From: JAWLFI01 sp964525165
GTDB taxonomy: Bacteria > Bacteroidota > Bacteroidia > Chitinophagales > Saprospiraceae
Assembly (NCBI GenBank): GCA_964525165.1
Contig: CAZGGG010000002.1
Location: 62,001 to 126,000, forward strand
Reading direction: 5' to 3'
DNA length: 64,000 nt
In this document: one piece after another, positions 52,322 to 61,939 of the stretch
Layout of the letters: every line of letters begins with the position of its first letter
Position numbering within the stretch: position 1 is the first letter of the stretch
Program-made: the position numbers and the translations under genes
Notes under the pieces: model-generated
What the model was told of the DNA's origin: nothing
Seen by the model: the letters and a program-made list of their open reading frames with translations, nothing else
Databases searched by the model: none

Positions 52322-55300
52322 TTATCGCTCTAGGACTAAAAAGCCTTTTTGAGGAGCACTTCCGTCTCCGAAATCAACAATATAATAATAGGTACCTGTA
52401 GGCAAGGGCTCTCCATTAAATGTTCCTTGCCAATCATTTTGATAGGGCCTTGCATGGAATACTTCATCCCCGTATTGGTTGAAGATGGTTACTTCATTGT
52501 TTCCAAAGCGCTCACTGCTGAGACATTGAATTGTATAAAAGTCATTCACCCCATCATCGTTAGGGGTGAAAATGGTCGGAATGTCACAAAGACTTTCATC
52601 GCCTACCTGCACACGTACGGTAGCCTCATCGCATAAATCGGGGCAATTCACACTACAAATGGTATAACTGAAACTATCCAAACCAATAAACCCATTGGCC
52701 GGGAAATAAGTAATATCATTATTTCCCAGTTGCACCGTTCCATTCCTTGGGGGTGAAGTCAAGCTGATGCGTACCGGCCCCACCAACAGGTCATTCTCCA
52801 ATACATCTGCTTCCAGACGCGCATTAAAAGGAGTTACATATTCATCCCTTTCGGCAAAAGGGGCTTCGTCAAACAAAACTAAAACACTATCTGATGCATA
52901 GTTGATACAGTGATCGTAGCTCAGTGTCCATTCAAAAATATTTTCTCCAACGGTTAGGTCAAATAGTAAAGGATTAGGGCTATCAAAGTCAGAAAGGTCT
53001 GCGCCGCCTTCCAAGATAGTCCACCGTCCACTACCCTGAGTCGGTGGAACAGCCATCAATTCTGCCTGTTCATTGGCACATAGGGCGAAATCAATACCTG
53101 CATTAGCCTCTGTATTCTGTGGTAGGGTCATATCGACTGAAACCGGAATCGAGGTCTGAGATACGCAACCATTCACTATGGTTTCCACGAAAATTCCATT
53201 CGTCCCATCTTCAAAAGACTGGAAAGAATCCACTGTAAAACAGAGACTACCACTAGGTGCCCCCAAGGGCTGCCTTCCTTGTGCATTGAACCATTGATAG
53301 ACTCCTCCATTGGTTGCAGAAGCAGGGTCGATGCATAATTCCAACTCTATATTCTCATCCAGTAAGCATATCCCATCATCAAAAGAAGATATGACCGGGG
53401 CCTGCGGAATAGCTTGAATGGCTACGGTGAAAGGAGCAGAAATAGGAGATTGACAATCATTCAGTTCAGATATCAATCGATAATCTCCTATATCGCCATT
53501 ATCAATATTCAACAATTGCAGACTATCTGCAAGGATCGTATCTCCATTAGGTGTAATCCATCGATATTCCAAACCTGCAGTTAAAGCGGTGAAAAGCAAC
53601 AAGGTATCTCCTTCACAGTATTGCGATTCTCCCAAAATCTGGGGTTGAGTCGGAATCGGTTTCACTTCCAATATAAAAGCATCAGAAAGGGGGCTTTCGC
53701 AACCATTGACAGAAGATCGAACACGGTAGGTTCCACTGAATGAGGAATCAATTGATTGTAAGTCCAAAAGCGGGGTATTGGTCATGGTATCTCCCGCCGG
53801 AGTGGTCCAAGTATAGGATTGCATCCCTGGTCTTGCATCGCTGCTCATCAGTAATAGATCCGTTCCTTCACATGCAAATTGAGGGCCCTCAATGACTGGC
53901 TGGTCCGGAATGACCGTCACATTGAGTTCTGTACTGTCAGGGGCGGAGGCACAACCATCTCTAAACACAATAAGTTGATAAAAACCATTATCGTCCTGGC
54001 TGGCATTCAGGACCTGCGCAACAGAATCATTCGATTGATAGCCATTGGGACCTGTCCAAACAAAGGTATAAGAACCATCGTTTGCCGGAAAAACGGTAGG
54101 TACCAATTGAATATCGGTACCGGCCTCGATACAATCACGACCGCTATTGCTCAGGGCCGTAATAGTAGCCGGGGTATTGATTTCAATATTTCTGGAAGCT
54201 GTGGTTTGACAGCCATTCACGGAAGTTAAAGTAACATGGTAGGTACCTGATTCTGGAACAAAGCGGATAACGCTTCCTGTATCACTTGAAACCGGTCCTT
54301 CCCAACTATAAGAAGCTCCCGGTATATTTTGTACACTCAACTCTATGGAATCCCCTTCACAAAAAGACCCCTCAGCCTCAATATTCAGCGTCGGTAATAC
54401 TTCAACTTGAACCAACACTTCAAGAGGTACAGCTGTTGGGCAATCATTTTTGATCACACTGATTTGCCAAATGCCCGCTTCCTGAGATCCAACAGGACCA
54501 TAATTAAAGACCGGAGAGGCACTGGTAAAACTATTGCCGGAGGGACTGGTGAATACATAGGTGTCTCCATCTAATGGACTTTGAAGCTCAAATATCAACT
54601 CCTCACCGACACAGAAAATATCTTGCGCAGCCATTTGAGGTGTGGGTGGCAGTTCATTTACTATGACTTCAACTCTGGCAGGGTCGGATTCACAGTCCCC
54701 TGTAATAACCACCAATGTATAGGTCCCTGCGTTTAACGTTTGGGCATTCATAATAGCCGGTGGGCTAGCCAAGGTGGAGAAAAACCCATTGGGTCCTGTC
54801 CACCGATAGGCATATCCAGGCCCCTGGTCCTCTCCTTCAAGCTGGATGGTTGCTCCTTCACAAATTTCAATATATGAAGTATCTACGATTGCCTTAGGTT
54901 GGGTGATGATCTCTACCTGAACCGGGTTCGATGGATTGGAAATACAACTATCTGCCACCACGATGACATAATAATCATGGATTCCGGGTAAAGGCGTAAG
55001 ATCCAAAGCAGGCTCTGAAGTCTCTTCTATCAATGTACCTGATGGAGGTAATCCTTCATACCACTGGTAACGAACCGATCCACTAAAGGAATTACTTAAC
55101 AGCCTGACGGGATTCCCTTCACAATTCACTTCATTATTGACGCTTAAATCCGGAGTCGCTATATCTGTAATATTCACACTCAGATTTCCCTCTGCCATAC
55201 ATCCATTCAAACCTTCAATTTGGAGCGTATAAGTCCCTGAATTTTGAGGTCCGACATTAGGAATTACCGGGTTTCTGACATTGGAACTAAACCCATTGGG

Positions 55301-58300
55301 GCCCGTCCAAGAGAAAGTATATACGCTTGCCGGAGGCGGAGCATCTGCAAACAAAAACAAAGTGTCCGGATCACAAATATCTAATTCGTAAGTAGGCTGT
55401 AACACCTGTGTTTCAATTCTCAATATGGTCGTACAGCTATCCACATTTCCAAACTCATCCTCTACAAAAAGAGTCACATTGATCTGCTGACCTGCTTGAT
55501 CACAGGTGACAGATTGCGGAACCGTATAGCGATCAACAATGGTGCAATTGTCCATAGACCCTCCATCGATCAACATGGGGTCAATACGCGTAAATACCGC
55601 TCCCGAAGGATTGGCAAAAATAGTATTGGGTTGGCAGACTGCAATGGGAGGAATGGTGTCTTGAACTTTGACCTCAAAGGTACAGCTGGTCTGATTTCCG
55701 GCTTCATCAGATAAAATGTATTCTATGATGTTACTCCCTCCCACTAAAGAGACATTGTTGTTTTGGAATTGCCGCCATAAACCTGCATTAGTATCCACTC
55801 TATTCCATATGTTATAGGCAAACTCGAGGGTATCTGCCAATGGACAATTGTCTGCATACGAGATGGGCAAAGGCAATAAAAATGAATCTATACATTCCGC
55901 AGTGGATAGGAAAAAAGCTGTATCTGAAGGACAAACAATATCGGGAACATCTTGATCTGCTATTTCTGCCAGGAAGGAACAAGTTGCTACATTCCCTGCA
56001 CAGTCTGTGACTTCCAGCTGTACCGTATAGATGCCTTTCGGCAAAAGATAGGTCAGGGTATCCGGTTGTTGAGAGGCTATCGTATCGACACCTTCAATAG
56101 CCAACTGGATGGTAAATTGATCATCAGAACAACGATCAGAAATATTGATCCTTGGCAATTGTAAGAGTCCTTCGCATTGCCCCGAATTCGTAGGTAGCAC
56201 AAGGTCTTGAGGGCAATCAATCTGTGGAGCTTCCTGGTCCAAGACTACGAACCTTGCTGTGGAAACTGCTACATTATCACATCCATCATAACCCACAAAA
56301 TCATACTCCTGAATCAGGACTGTATCTCCGCCCAAGAAGGTACAATTTCCAAAAAGTAAGGTATCTGTGCGTTGACCGGGCCAAGTTCCAGGATTAGATG
56401 GGTCATAACTCCCCGCATCAGCCAGAAACGTACCTGCAATACCGCAATCATCTGAAAACGTAGCTGTCAGACTGTCTAACCATGCACTGAATAAAACCTC
56501 CAGCTCCAAACTATCCGTGCAGCTTACTACTTGATCCATTGCCTCTTCAAGAACTATCGGCGGTAGAGTATCCGTTACTGTAATCATCTGAGTCTCACTT
56601 CTCTCATTCCCGCAGACATCCGCAATCGTCCAGACCCGCTCTATCGTATAGCTGCATCCTAAAGGAGGGATGATATCCTCATAGGATAAAGTAAGCGGGC
56701 TTCCACAAGCGTCCATCGTATCCGATGGAACACCTGTAATCATAAGGCTATCTTGTTGATCACACTGAATAGTTACATCAGAAGGCAAGGTGAAAAGGGG
56801 CGCTTCCTGATCTTGCACTATGACATGCTGCTCTAGCTGCCGACTGTTGCCGCAGAGGTCCGTAACGGTATACACTCGAAGAATCGTAAAATTGTAAAAA
56901 GTACAATCCAATGGGTCTGTGATTCTAGTGGTGTCATCTACATAAACCAATACAGGTTCGTCGGTGCAATTATCACTCACATTTGCCAATGAAAGCAACC
57001 CATCTTCCCCGCATTCAAGCTGCAAGGTATCCGGAACGGAAATAAATTCGGGCGCTTCATTATCAATAATCCTAAAAAATCCACTTGTACTGAGTTGATT
57101 GCCACAGGCATCCCTAACATAAAAAATAGCATCTATTCTGACAGAGCAGGAGATACTATCTGTATCAGGTGACTCACCCAATCCGGGAATAAAAGTACCC
57201 GTTTGTCCATCATCCGCCGTCCAAACTGCGCTATCTAAAAGAACTGCACTGCATGCTTCATCGATCACCGCAAACCCGAATTGATTTAACCAGGCAGCTA
57301 AGGAGTCTTTAGCTTCTGCGGAACATAAAAGAACCTGATTTTGCACAGGAGATAAAATGTTGGGAGGCGTTGTATCTTGGATGGTAAACGATGCGGTTTG
57401 GTTTCCTTGTGCGATATTCCCACATAAATCTTCAGCGAAAAAGCTTATATCTATACTTCCCGTATTCCCGCAATTTATAGCGATGGAATCCTGTAAGGCC
57501 TGCCAAGCAGATGCTTCATCCAGATCGGCTGAATAAACGATCGATCCACAATCATCTGATGCGTTCATGCCCCCTCTGTTTCGATACCACGACAAAAACA
57601 GCAATTCAATAGAATCTAAAGAATTACACTCGATCAAAGTATCGAGGGCATTACTGGTATACTGAGGTGCTGCAATATCGATCAATACTATGGACCGCGT
57701 ACCTGCCAAAGCACTATTTCCGCAAGGATCAGAAACCAAAAAGCTTACTTCCATCGACCCTAAGACATTATCATAAAAACTTCCTCCCACCAAAACACTA
57801 TCCTCACAGCCCATCACTGCATCTTGCATGAAAATCGTTAAGGCCTCATCAAGTGTTAAAGTATCTCCATTGACGATATAATTTACTATAAGATTGGAAT
57901 CTGCATTACAATAATCTTCAACATCAGCATTCCCGATATTGGACAACCAATTGCTCACCGGAATCAAATAGTCTTGATTCCCACAAGCTGTGATGAGGTT
58001 CGATGCATTGGCATTAATAATAGGAGCCGTAGTGTCCGTCAAAGTAAAGGAGGCCGTAGAAGAAACGCTGGCACCACATGCATCGGAGGCAATAAAGGTA
58101 ATCTCGATACTCGTGTTACAAGCGGAGGAAATATCCACATTAGGAGGATCTGTCGTCCATATAACAGAGCAGTCATCGGACACTTGCATGCCTCCATGGT
58201 CTTGTAGCCATTGCTGGAAAAGGTCCGCATTCCCTGCTTGATCACAAGTTGCAGACTCATCCGTTGCCGGACTGATTAATACGGGTGCTGCTGTATCCAA

Positions 58301-59173
58301 AACTGTAAAGGTAGCCGTTGTAAAAGCCCGATTCCCACATTGGTCCTGAGCAAAGAAACTGACCGGCACCGCTCCACAGGCCTGATCAATCTGCTGGGTA
58401 CCCGTGGTATCATACCCAAACACAACAAAATCGCAACTATTATCTGTTCCCTCAAGTCTTCCTAGTTGTTCCGTAATCCACGTTTGAAAAGCTCCAGCAG
58501 CCGCTGTGCAGTAGGTGGTGTCAGATTCAGGAAACACAGTTATTACGGGAGGGATTGTATCTTGAACGATAGTCACGGTTTGACTGTAAGAAGTGGCATT
58601 CCCGTATTCATCTGTTACGGTGAAGACGCGCTCAAAACTTCCTCCGGTGCATTCATTTACACTTCCGGATTGCATAACTGTATACTGCAGGTTGGCACTA
58701 TCTGTGCAGTTGTCTGTTGCGAGTGGGCTCGCCGGACTTAAATCATCCAGGCAATTCAACGTAACATCAGGTGGAAGTGTCGATGGATCAAATACAGGTC
58801 CACTGCTGTCAACAAAGTCAATGGTAAAAATGAAATTTTGAGCATTACCTTGATTATCAGAGGCCCGATAACGAACGCTGACTGTGGTACCTACCGGAAT
58901 AGTGTCTCCGATGCTAAATCCTCCGGAAATAAACACGAGATTAAAACTTACTAAAAACCCGCCGGGTGGTGCATCATAAATGACCCTTGGATTATCAGGA
59001 TGCCCCCAATCCAAAATCCCCACACAGTTGCTATCAACATAAATTTCTGAAGGGCCATCATATACAAATGTAAAGACGGCTCTGCTTTCCTCAGCTACAG
59101 GCTGTTGGCTGAAGAGAGGTGCGCAGAAGAATAAAAAAAGTATACTTAAAAATCCGATATGTTTGGTAGGCAT
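52322..59173 (-). CDS. Giant surface adhesin, HYR and Ig-like repeats, T9SS type B domain
   Basis: 2283 residues. Signal peptide (1-22), then about twelve HYR-like modules to about residue 1255 (xDxCGN, TFTVxDTxAP borders). Six of them carry an inserted Trp-containing helix such as LFQQWLQDHGGMQVSDDC. Residues 1258-2085 hold about nine Ig-like modules (CEGxxxxL ... YxWTxPxG ... GxYxL). About 2100-2180 is a cadherin-like module (FAERDEYVTPF, VLENDLL). The C-terminal 90 residues (IPTIFTPNDDGVNDFYTI to GFLVLER) are the type B sorting domain. A long, cysteine-rich, rod-like surface protein; ligand unknown. First gene of the five-gene unit. Confidence 0.9.
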   Translation of the reverse strand: MPTKHIGFLSILFLFFCAPLFSQQPVAEESRAVFTFVYDGPSEIYVDSNCVGILDWGHPDNPRVIYDAPPGGFLVSFNLVFISGGFSIGDTIPVGTTVSVRYRASDNQGNAQNFIFTIDFVDSSGPVFDPSTLPPDVTLNCLDDLSPASPLATDNCTDSANLQYTVMQSGSVNECTGGSFERVFTVTDEYGNATSYSQTVTIVQDTIPPVITVFPESDTTYCTAAAGAFQTWITEQLGRLEGTDNSCDFVVFGYDTTGTQQIDQACGAVPVSFFAQDQCGNRAFTTATFTVLDTAAPVLISPATDESATCDQAGNADLFQQWLQDHGGMQVSDDCSVIWTTDPPNVDISSACNTSIEITFIASDACGASVSSTASFTLTDTTAPIINANASNLITACGNQDYLIPVSNWLSNIGNADVEDYCNADSNLIVNYIVNGDTLTLDEALTIFMQDAVMGCEDSVLVGGSFYDNVLGSMEVSFLVSDPCGNSALAGTRSIVLIDIAAPQYTSNALDTLIECNSLDSIELLFLSWYRNRGGMNASDDCGSIVYSADLDEASAWQALQDSIAINCGNTGSIDISFFAEDLCGNIAQGNQTASFTIQDTTPPNILSPVQNQVLLCSAEAKDSLAAWLNQFGFAVIDEACSAVLLDSAVWTADDGQTGTFIPGLGESPDTDSISCSVRIDAIFYVRDACGNQLSTSGFFRIIDNEAPEFISVPDTLQLECGEDGLLSLANVSDNCTDEPVLVYVDDTTRITDPLDCTFYNFTILRVYTVTDLCGNSRQLEQHVIVQDQEAPLFTLPSDVTIQCDQQDSLMITGVPSDTMDACGSPLTLSYEDIIPPLGCSYTIERVWTIADVCGNERSETQMITVTDTLPPIVLEEAMDQVVSCTDSLELEVLFSAWLDSLTATFSDDCGIAGTFLADAGSYDPSNPGTWPGQRTDTLLFGNCTFLGGDTVLIQEYDFVGYDGCDNVAVSTARFVVLDQEAPQIDCPQDLVLPTNSGQCEGLLQLPRINISDRCSDDQFTIQLAIEGVDTIASQQPDTLTYLLPKGIYTVQLEVTDCAGNVATCSFLAEIADQDVPDIVCPSDTAFFLSTAECIDSFLLPLPISYADNCPLADTLEFAYNIWNRVDTNAGLWRQFQNNNVSLVGGSNIIEYILSDEAGNQTSCTFEVKVQDTIPPIAVCQPNTIFANPSGAVFTRIDPMLIDGGSMDNCTIVDRYTVPQSVTCDQAGQQINVTLFVEDEFGNVDSCTTILRIETQVLQPTYELDICDPDTLFLFADAPPPASVYTFSWTGPNGFSSNVRNPVIPNVGPQNSGTYTLQIEGLNGCMAEGNLSVNITDIATPDLSVNNEVNCEGNPVRLLSNSFSGSVRYQWYEGLPPSGTLIEETSEPALDLTPLPGIHDYYVIVVADSCISNPSNPVQVEIITQPKAIVDTSYIEICEGATIQLEGEDQGPGYAYRWTGPNGFFSTLASPPAIMNAQTLNAGTYTLVVITGDCESDPARVEVIVNELPPTPQMAAQDIFCVGEELIFELQSPLDGDTYVFTSPSGNSFTSASPVFNYGPVGSQEAGIWQISVIKNDCPTAVPLEVLVQVEVLPTLNIEAEGSFCEGDSIELSVQNIPGASYSWEGPVSSDTGSVIRFVPESGTYHVTLTSVNGCQTTASRNIEINTPATITALSNSGRDCIEAGTDIQLVPTVFPANDGSYTFVWTGPNGYQSNDSVAQVLNASQDDNGFYQLIVFRDGCASAPDSTELNVTVIPDQPVIEGPQFACEGTDLLLMSSDARPGMQSYTWTTPAGDTMTNTPLLDLQSIDSSFSGTYRVRSSVNGCESPLSDAFILEVKPIPTQPQILGESQYCEGDTLLLFTALTAGLEYRWITPNGDTILADSLQLLNIDNGDIGDYRLISELNDCQSPISAPFTVAIQAIPQAPVISSFDDGICLLDENIELELCIDPASATNGGVYQWFNAQGRQPLGAPSGSLCFTVDSFQSFEDGTNGIFVETIVNGCVSQTSIPVSVDMTLPQNTEANAGIDFALCANEQAELMAVPPTQGSGRWTILEGGADLSDFDSPNPLLFDLTVGENIFEWTLSYDHCINYASDSVLVLFDEAPFAERDEYVTPFNARLEADVLENDLLVGPVRISLTSPPRNGTVQLGNNDITYFPANGFIGLDSFSYTICSVNCPDLCDEATVRVQVGDESLCDIPTIFTPNDDGVNDFYTIQCLSSERFGNNEVTIFNQYGDEVFHARPYQNDWQGTFNGEPLPTGTYYYIVDFGDGSAPQKGFLVLER

Positions 59174-59192
59174 ACTCAGCGGCTTTCATAAA

Positions 59193-59200
59193 CAAAAATA
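59193..59200 (-). promoter_or_regulatory. Candidate -7 box (TATTTTTG) of the adhesin unit
   Basis: Exact TAnnTTTG match 20 bases before the adhesin ATG on the minus strand. It is the only obvious promoter for the 12.5-kb unit. Confidence 0.45.
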
Positions 59201-59311
59201 ACAATATGTCTATGATAACCGCATCACGGCTAAGCTTTCTTTTGTTTTTTCTACGACTTACGAATGGAACTATAGGAAAAGTAGCCTATCTTCTATCCTA
59301 GTTGAGAGGAC

Positions 59312-59488
59312 TTACTTTTTCTTCCGATTTTTTAATTTCTTATCCTCCACCTGTTTATTCAGAAAATCATTGATTTGATCTACATTCATAGACCCCTCAA
59401 TCTGACCAAACTCATTGACCTTGATATCGAAGCCCTTGAGATCACGATGGGTCTCAGGACTGCCTTTTTTATTCATTTTTTTGGGCAT
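59312..59488 (-). CDS. Small conserved basic protein downstream of gltX
   Basis: 58 residues: a lysine-rich start (PKKMNKKGSPETHRDLKGF), a central DIKVNEFGQIEGSMNVDQIN, and FLNKQVEDKKLKNRKKK. From memory, proteins of this pattern (KGFDIKxNEFGxI, xxDxINxFLN) occur as a conserved small family in Bacteroidota; the role is unknown. It starts 9 bases after the gltX stop, so it is co-transcribed. It is too short for most gene callers, yet the sequence is clearly protein-like. Confidence 0.8.
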   Translation of the reverse strand: MPKKMNKKGSPETHRDLKGFDIKVNEFGQIEGSMNVDQINDFLNKQVEDKKLKNRKKK

Positions 59489-59497
59489 AGGAATAGC

Positions 59498-61021
59498 TTA
59501 TTCTGTCATAGAATCAAATTGCTCCAAAGCAAACTGCATCCGTTGGACACATACAGTTTGTCCTATCAATTTCATAGTTGAAAACAAATCCGGACCTTTC
59601 ATGGTTCCGCAACAACTTAATCTCAATAGCGGAAGCACCTGGCCGAATCCCAATTCATGGGTTTCCATGAAAATTTTGATGACCTCATCTACCTTTTGAA
59701 AATCCGTAATTTTTTCTACTGCCTCAATCATTTCTGCAAACAACTCTCTTCCCTTGCCCTTCCATTTTTTACGGATCATTTTTACATCATAAGATTGAAT
59801 ATCTGTAAAGACATAATGACCTTGTTCCCAGAAGTCCGGATAAGTTTGAACTCTTGGGCGATATAATTCTGTAAATTGCTCCAATTCCTGATCGGTGATG
59901 GTCAATCTGTGCTGTTCTAAGAGGGAGCGCACTTTAGCCTGAAGAGAGGAATCCTCTTCTTGAAGGATATATTGCTGATTAAACCAAAGCGCTTTATCGT
60001 AATCAAAGCGAGCTCCTGACTTACCAATTTGTTGGAGTGTAAAAGCTTTGATTAACTCATCCAAAGAAAAAATCTCTTGTTCTGTGCCGGGGTTCCATCC
60101 AAGAAAAGCAAGGAAGTTCAGCACGGCCGCAGGATGAAATCCCATCTCCCGGAATCCTTGTAATTGTTCTTCTCCCTCTCCCCAATTAATCGGGAAAACA
60201 GGTATACCCAACTTTTGTCCATCACGCTTACTCAATTTCCCTTTGCCGGAAGGCTTTAAGATTAGGGGCAAATGAGCAAAAGCAGGCATTTGATCTTCCC
60301 AGCCGAAGGCTCTGTACAAAAGCACGTGATGCGCTGTACTGGACAACCACTCCTCCCCTCTGATGACGTGCGTAATCTCCATTAAATAATCATCAATCAC
60401 ATTCGCCATATGGTAAGTAGGCATGCCATCAGCCTTCACCAATACTTTATCATCCAATTCTTTTCCTTCAAAATGAACGTGGGATCTGATCTCATCCTCA
60501 AAGCTAATCGTTTCATCCTCCGGCACCTTCAAACGAATCACATAGGGCACATTTTGGTCGAGCAAGCTTTGTACTTCTTCAGCCGGCAAACTCAGACTAT
60601 TACGCATTTCGTGCCGCACAGTATGGTCGTATTTGGGACTGTGGACTCCCTCTGCTGTTTTACGCTCTCGCATTGCTTCCAGTTCTTCCGGACTATCGAA
60701 AGCATAGTAAGCTGAGCCATTTTCAATTAATTGATGTGCATATTGAGCATAAATATCTTTTCGATCCGATTGCCGGTAAGGACCTTTTTTCCCTCCATGA
60801 TTCGGACTCTCATCGGGCTCAATCCCCAACCATTCCAGGACCTCAAAAATATAGCCCTCCGCACCTTCAGTATATCGTGTGCGATCCGTGTCCTCCACCC
60901 TCAGAATGAAGGTACCACCTGTGTTTCGGGCAAATAGATAATTGTACAATGCCGTTCGGACACCGCCAATATGTAATGCTCCGGTGGGGCTGGGTGCAAA
61001 TCTTACTCGAGTGGAATTCAT
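59498..61021 (-). CDS. gltX: Glutamate-tRNA ligase
   Basis: 507 residues. Class I synthetase charging tRNA-Glu. The HIGH-type motif is in PSPTGALHIGGVRTALYNY (residues 11-29), the KMSKS-type motif is KLSKRDG near 260, and the zinc-independent middle has YAFDSPEEL. The C-terminal anticodon-binding domain (330-507) contains GKSGARFDYDKALWFN. A -7 box lies about 40 bases upstream. Confidence 0.97.
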   Translation of the reverse strand: MNSTRVRFAPSPTGALHIGGVRTALYNYLFARNTGGTFILRVEDTDRTRYTEGAEGYIFEVLEWLGIEPDESPNHGGKKGPYRQSDRKDIYAQYAHQLIENGSAYYAFDSPEELEAMRERKTAEGVHSPKYDHTVRHEMRNSLSLPAEEVQSLLDQNVPYVIRLKVPEDETISFEDEIRSHVHFEGKELDDKVLVKADGMPTYHMANVIDDYLMEITHVIRGEEWLSSTAHHVLLYRAFGWEDQMPAFAHLPLILKPSGKGKLSKRDGQKLGIPVFPINWGEGEEQLQGFREMGFHPAAVLNFLAFLGWNPGTEQEIFSLDELIKAFTLQQIGKSGARFDYDKALWFNQQYILQEEDSSLQAKVRSLLEQHRLTITDQELEQFTELYRPRVQTYPDFWEQGHYVFTDIQSYDVKMIRKKWKGKGRELFAEMIEAVEKITDFQKVDEVIKIFMETHELGFGQVLPLLRLSCCGTMKGPDLFSTMKLIGQTVCVQRMQFALEQFDSMTE

Positions 61022-61060
61022 ATCCTCAGATTGGGTTTATTTATGTAGTTGAAATCGGCA

Positions 61061-61068
61061 CAAAAGTA
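61061..61068 (-). promoter_or_regulatory. Candidate -7 box (TACTTTTG) of gltX
   Basis: Exact TAnnTTTG match 39 bases before the gltX ATG, preceded by AT-rich sequence without a clear TTTG at -33. The remaining intergenic bases to 61228 show no further feature. Confidence 0.45.
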
Positions 61069-61228
61069 TATTATTAAAAATTTTTATAAAAAAGTTATCC
61101 CTTTTCGCAGCAAAACCCATCCTTTTGGCGTTATTATTGCGTATTCAATGGAAGAGGTGTATCCCGACCTAAGTCATTGAGCCACCGACAACAACAAATT
61201 ATTAGTAACCCACGAACGTAAATGCATT

Positions 61229-61891
61229 ATGTATTTAATCAAGACACCTAAATTTATACCCTCCCTCTTCCCCAATTTCACCTGGAGGGTACCGAGCAAG
61301 AATAAAGTGCTCTACCTTACTTTTGACGATGGTCCAATCCCTGAGGTGACCCCATGGGTTTTAGACGTGCTCCAACAATATAATGCAAAAGCAACATTCT
61401 TTTGTGTAGGCGAGAACGTTGACAAACATCCGGACATCTTTCAACGTATCAAACAAGCAGGACATTCTGTAGGAAGCCATACCTATAACCATTTAAATGG
61501 CTGGGTGATGGATAATATTCCCTACTTCCATAATGTTCGTTATGCCGCTCAAAAAATAGGCACTTCGTTGTTTAGACCTCCTTATGGAAGGATCAAAAGA
61601 AAACAAGCGCAATTTCTGCAAAGACACTACAGCATCGTCATGTGGGACGTACTGAGTGGAGACTTCGATCAAGATTTAGATCCTGATCAGGTGGCAAACA
61701 ATGTCATTCGAAATGCTAAAGAAGGATCTATTGTTGTCTTTCATGACAGCTTGAAATCATTGCGCAATTTGAAAGGGGCTTTGCCGAAGGTATTGGAGCA
61801 TTTCGCAGACCTCGGCTATCGTTTCGAAGCCATTGAACCAGATAACAGCAAAACCGCGGAATTAAATTCTACTTTAGAACTAGCGGTATAA
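61229..61891 (+). CDS. Polysaccharide deacetylase (NodB domain) family protein
   Basis: 220 residues. NodB homology domain: TFDDGP (31-36, Asp33/34), metal-binding SHTYNH (His84, His88), RPPYGR (116-121), MWDVLSGDFD and VVFHDS. The enzyme removes acyl groups from amino sugars of peptidoglycan or other glycans. No signal peptide or membrane anchor is visible, so it may act on a cytoplasmic or membrane-bound precursor. It stands alone, closed by a strong hairpin. Confidence 0.9.
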   Translation: MYLIKTPKFIPSLFPNFTWRVPSKNKVLYLTFDDGPIPEVTPWVLDVLQQYNAKATFFCVGENVDKHPDIFQRIKQAGHSVGSHTYNHLNGWVMDNIPYFHNVRYAAQKIGTSLFRPPYGRIKRKQAQFLQRHYSIVMWDVLSGDFDQDLDPDQVANNVIRNAKEGSIVVFHDSLKSLRNLKGALPKVLEHFADLGYRFEAIEPDNSKTAELNSTLELAV

Positions 61892-61906
61892 TCAAATCAT
61901 CTTTGC

Positions 61907-61939
61907 AAAAAGCCATCCTTTCCGGGATGGCTTTTTTTT
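61907..61939. terminator. Bidirectional rho-independent terminator
   Basis: Hairpin AGCCATCC / GGATGGCT with a 6-base loop, A run before and eight T after. It closes the deacetylase gene, and its T run overlaps the stop of the convergent gene. Confidence 0.93.
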
